A DNA stretch of 7,471 nt from Deltaproteobacteria bacterium UBA7527 (GTDB taxonomy: Bacteria; Desulfobacterota; Syntrophorhabdia; Syntrophorhabdales; Syntrophorhabdaceae). The stretch covers positions 9,000 to 16,470 of the forward strand of contig DLMV01000065.1 in NCBI GenBank assembly GCA_002478225.1, written 5' to 3'. Below the pieces are notes generated by a model that saw only the letters and a program-made list of their open reading frames with translations, did not search any database and was not told the DNA's origin. The position numbers and the translations under genes are program-made. How positions within the stretch are numbered: position 1 is the first letter of the stretch; the number at the start of each line of letters is the position of its first letter. Shown one piece after another: positions 6,637 through 7,471 of this stretch.

Positions 6637-7209
6637 CTACCTTAGTATACCTCTCCCGTCGATCTTCCTGAGCAGGTCTTCGAGGGTATTCTGTTTCGGT
6701 GACGCTATTGTCTGCGGACTTGATCCCTTGGCTGCTTTCTCGATCGCATATTCAAGACCGGCAATGCGTTTTCTGACCTCCCGAGCATCCTGGGCATTTG
6801 GCACTGCAATCAGATAGAGCTCGAAACTCTTCTTTGCCTCCTTCAATTTCCCGGCCTTTTCAAGAGCGATCCCCTGGTTGAAATAATAGGCCGGCACCCA
6901 AGGCGCGATCTGCAGCGCCTTTTCATACTCTTTCGCTGCATCGAGAAAATCGGCCTCCGTTTTTGCGTTCTTGATGGCAAACTCTGCCCGCCCCTCGAAC
7001 CTTTCAGCCTCCGTCGGTATCGCAGGCGCGGGCCTCATAGTCTGTACATGCTTGATGATCCGCTCCCGCAACGCATTGTCGTTGGGATTCTTCTGGAGAT
7101 CGGCAACATACTGGGCAAGGGTCTGCTGCGGGGTCTTGGCCGGTGCAGCGGACATAAGCACGAATATAAATATTAACGCTAACAGCGTTGCCTGACAGAT
7201 CTTTTTCAT
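6637..7209 (-). CDS. Exported TPR-repeat protein, probably truncated by a frameshift
   Basis: A 190-residue protein with a clear signal peptide: MKKICQ, a hydrophobic core to about residue 20, and a likely cleavage after AAPA (24). It is therefore periplasmic or secreted; no lipobox cysteine is present. Residues about 84-140 form roughly one and a half TPR units (FLDAAKEYEKALQIAPWVPAYYFNQGIALEKAGKLKEAKKSFELYL), which usually bind other proteins. A Pro-rich linker (MRPAPAIPTEAERF, 58-71) precedes them, and a low-complexity spacer leads to TLEDLLRKIDGRGILR at the end. The abrupt stop after IDGRG, followed by an open beta-rich frame, suggests the protein should continue for about 97 residues. 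The start is secure: ATG at 7209 with AGGAGG 8 bases upstream. The partner and role are unknown. Confidence 0.9.
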   Translation of the reverse strand: MKKICQATLLALIFIFVLMSAAPAKTPQQTLAQYVADLQKNPNDNALRERIIKHVQTMRPAPAIPTEAERFEGRAEFAIKNAKTEADFLDAAKEYEKALQIAPWVPAYYFNQGIALEKAGKLKEAKKSFELYLIAVPNAQDAREVRKRIAGLEYAIEKAAKGSSPQTIASPKQNTLEDLLRKIDGRGILR

Positions 7210-7217
7210 TGTTTGTT

Positions 7218-7248
7218 CCTCCTGCGGAATTCTTATTTGATTATTATA
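7218..7248 (-). promoter_or_regulatory. Perfect -10 box and Shine-Dalgarno of the TPR gene
   Basis: On the minus strand TATAAT (7248-7243) lies 27 bases before AGGAGG (7223-7218), which stands 8 bases before the ATG at 7209. No good -35 is found 16-18 bases upstream, where the end of the membrane-protein gene lies, so the -10 alone supports a weak or activator-dependent promoter. Cotranscription with the upstream membrane protein gene (47 bases away) is also possible. Confidence 0.45.
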
Positions 7249-7256
7249 GCCCTTTT

Positions 7257-7471
7257 TTATCCAAATAGAACACCCGACAAAAGCACCAGGTCCACGGCGA
7301 GCATCCCCAGTATCGCAAGTCCTGCCAGGACGTTCACGGTGACGGATATCCAGCCGAGATACTGGAGCCAGAGACCGGCTAGGATGCCAAGCAGATACCC
7401 GCCGATAAATCCTGCAAGACCGGTAAGCAGACCCAGGAAGGGAGAGTGCTCAAGAGTACCGACAAATATAC
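7257..7471 (-). CDS. C-terminal part of an unidentified multi-pass membrane protein
   Basis: Translating the minus strand from the right edge gives 70 residues ending in a TAA at 7259-7257; the start lies outside the window. The fragment is strongly hydrophobic and glycine-rich, with two to three membrane helices: FLGLLTGLAGFIGGYLLGILAGLW (11-34), about 41-58 (ISVTVNVLAGLAILGMLA) and VDLVLLSGVLF (59-69). Only a few charged residues occur, mainly E7 and D60. I do not recognise the family. It ends 47 bases before the TPR gene on the same strand, and the two may be cotranscribed. Confidence 0.7.
   Translation of the reverse strand, partial: IFVGTLEHSPFLGLLTGLAGFIGGYLLGILAGLWLQYLGWISVTVNVLAGLAILGMLAVDLVLLSGVLFG

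Overview
The window looks like a chromosomal stretch from a Gram-negative bacterium of moderate GC content. Three things point that way: glycyl-tRNA synthetase is split into separate alpha and beta genes, there is a large membrane-bound sensor/PP2C phosphatase, and there is an exported TPR protein. The style suggests an uncultured Desulfobacterota/Nitrospirota-type lineage, but that is an impression from protein flavour, not a test. No RNA gene, CRISPR array or intact insertion sequence was found.

Layout. Positions 1-2530 (minus strand) hold the glyQ-glyS operon; glyS runs off the left edge with its last part missing. Positions 2531-2991 hold no convincing gene, but contain an inverted pair of 7-base-repeat arrays. 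Positions 2992-3654 (plus strand) are a compact toxin-antitoxin operon with a near-consensus promoter, a palindrome around its -10 box, a YefM/Phd-type antitoxin and a ParE/RelE-type toxin that overlaps it by 4 bases. It converges on the 822-codon minus-strand gene at 3722-6190, which encodes a dCache-HAMP-cyclic-nucleotide-binding-SpoIIE phosphatase. Upstream of that lie a heptad-repeat spacer (6247-6330), a small ORF (6359-6613), an exported TPR protein (6637-7209) and the C-terminus of a membrane protein (7257 to the right edge), all on the minus strand.

How the genes work together. GlyQ and GlyS form one alpha2beta2 enzyme. The antitoxin and toxin form one module, probably autoregulated through the palindrome. 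The phosphatase probably links a periplasmic signal, and possibly a cytoplasmic cyclic nucleotide, to an unseen anti-sigma/anti-anti-sigma partner; no partner gene is adjacent. The TPR gene and the small ORF after it read like one protein broken by a single-base frameshift near 6650.

The least ordinary signal is non-coding. Three separate spacers (1634-1661, 2604-2749, 6247-6330) carry short degenerate repeats with a period of exactly 7 bases, and two of them share the word CTCATRG. One locus carries them as inverted arms about 145 bp apart from end to end, like a small mobile or hairpin-forming element.
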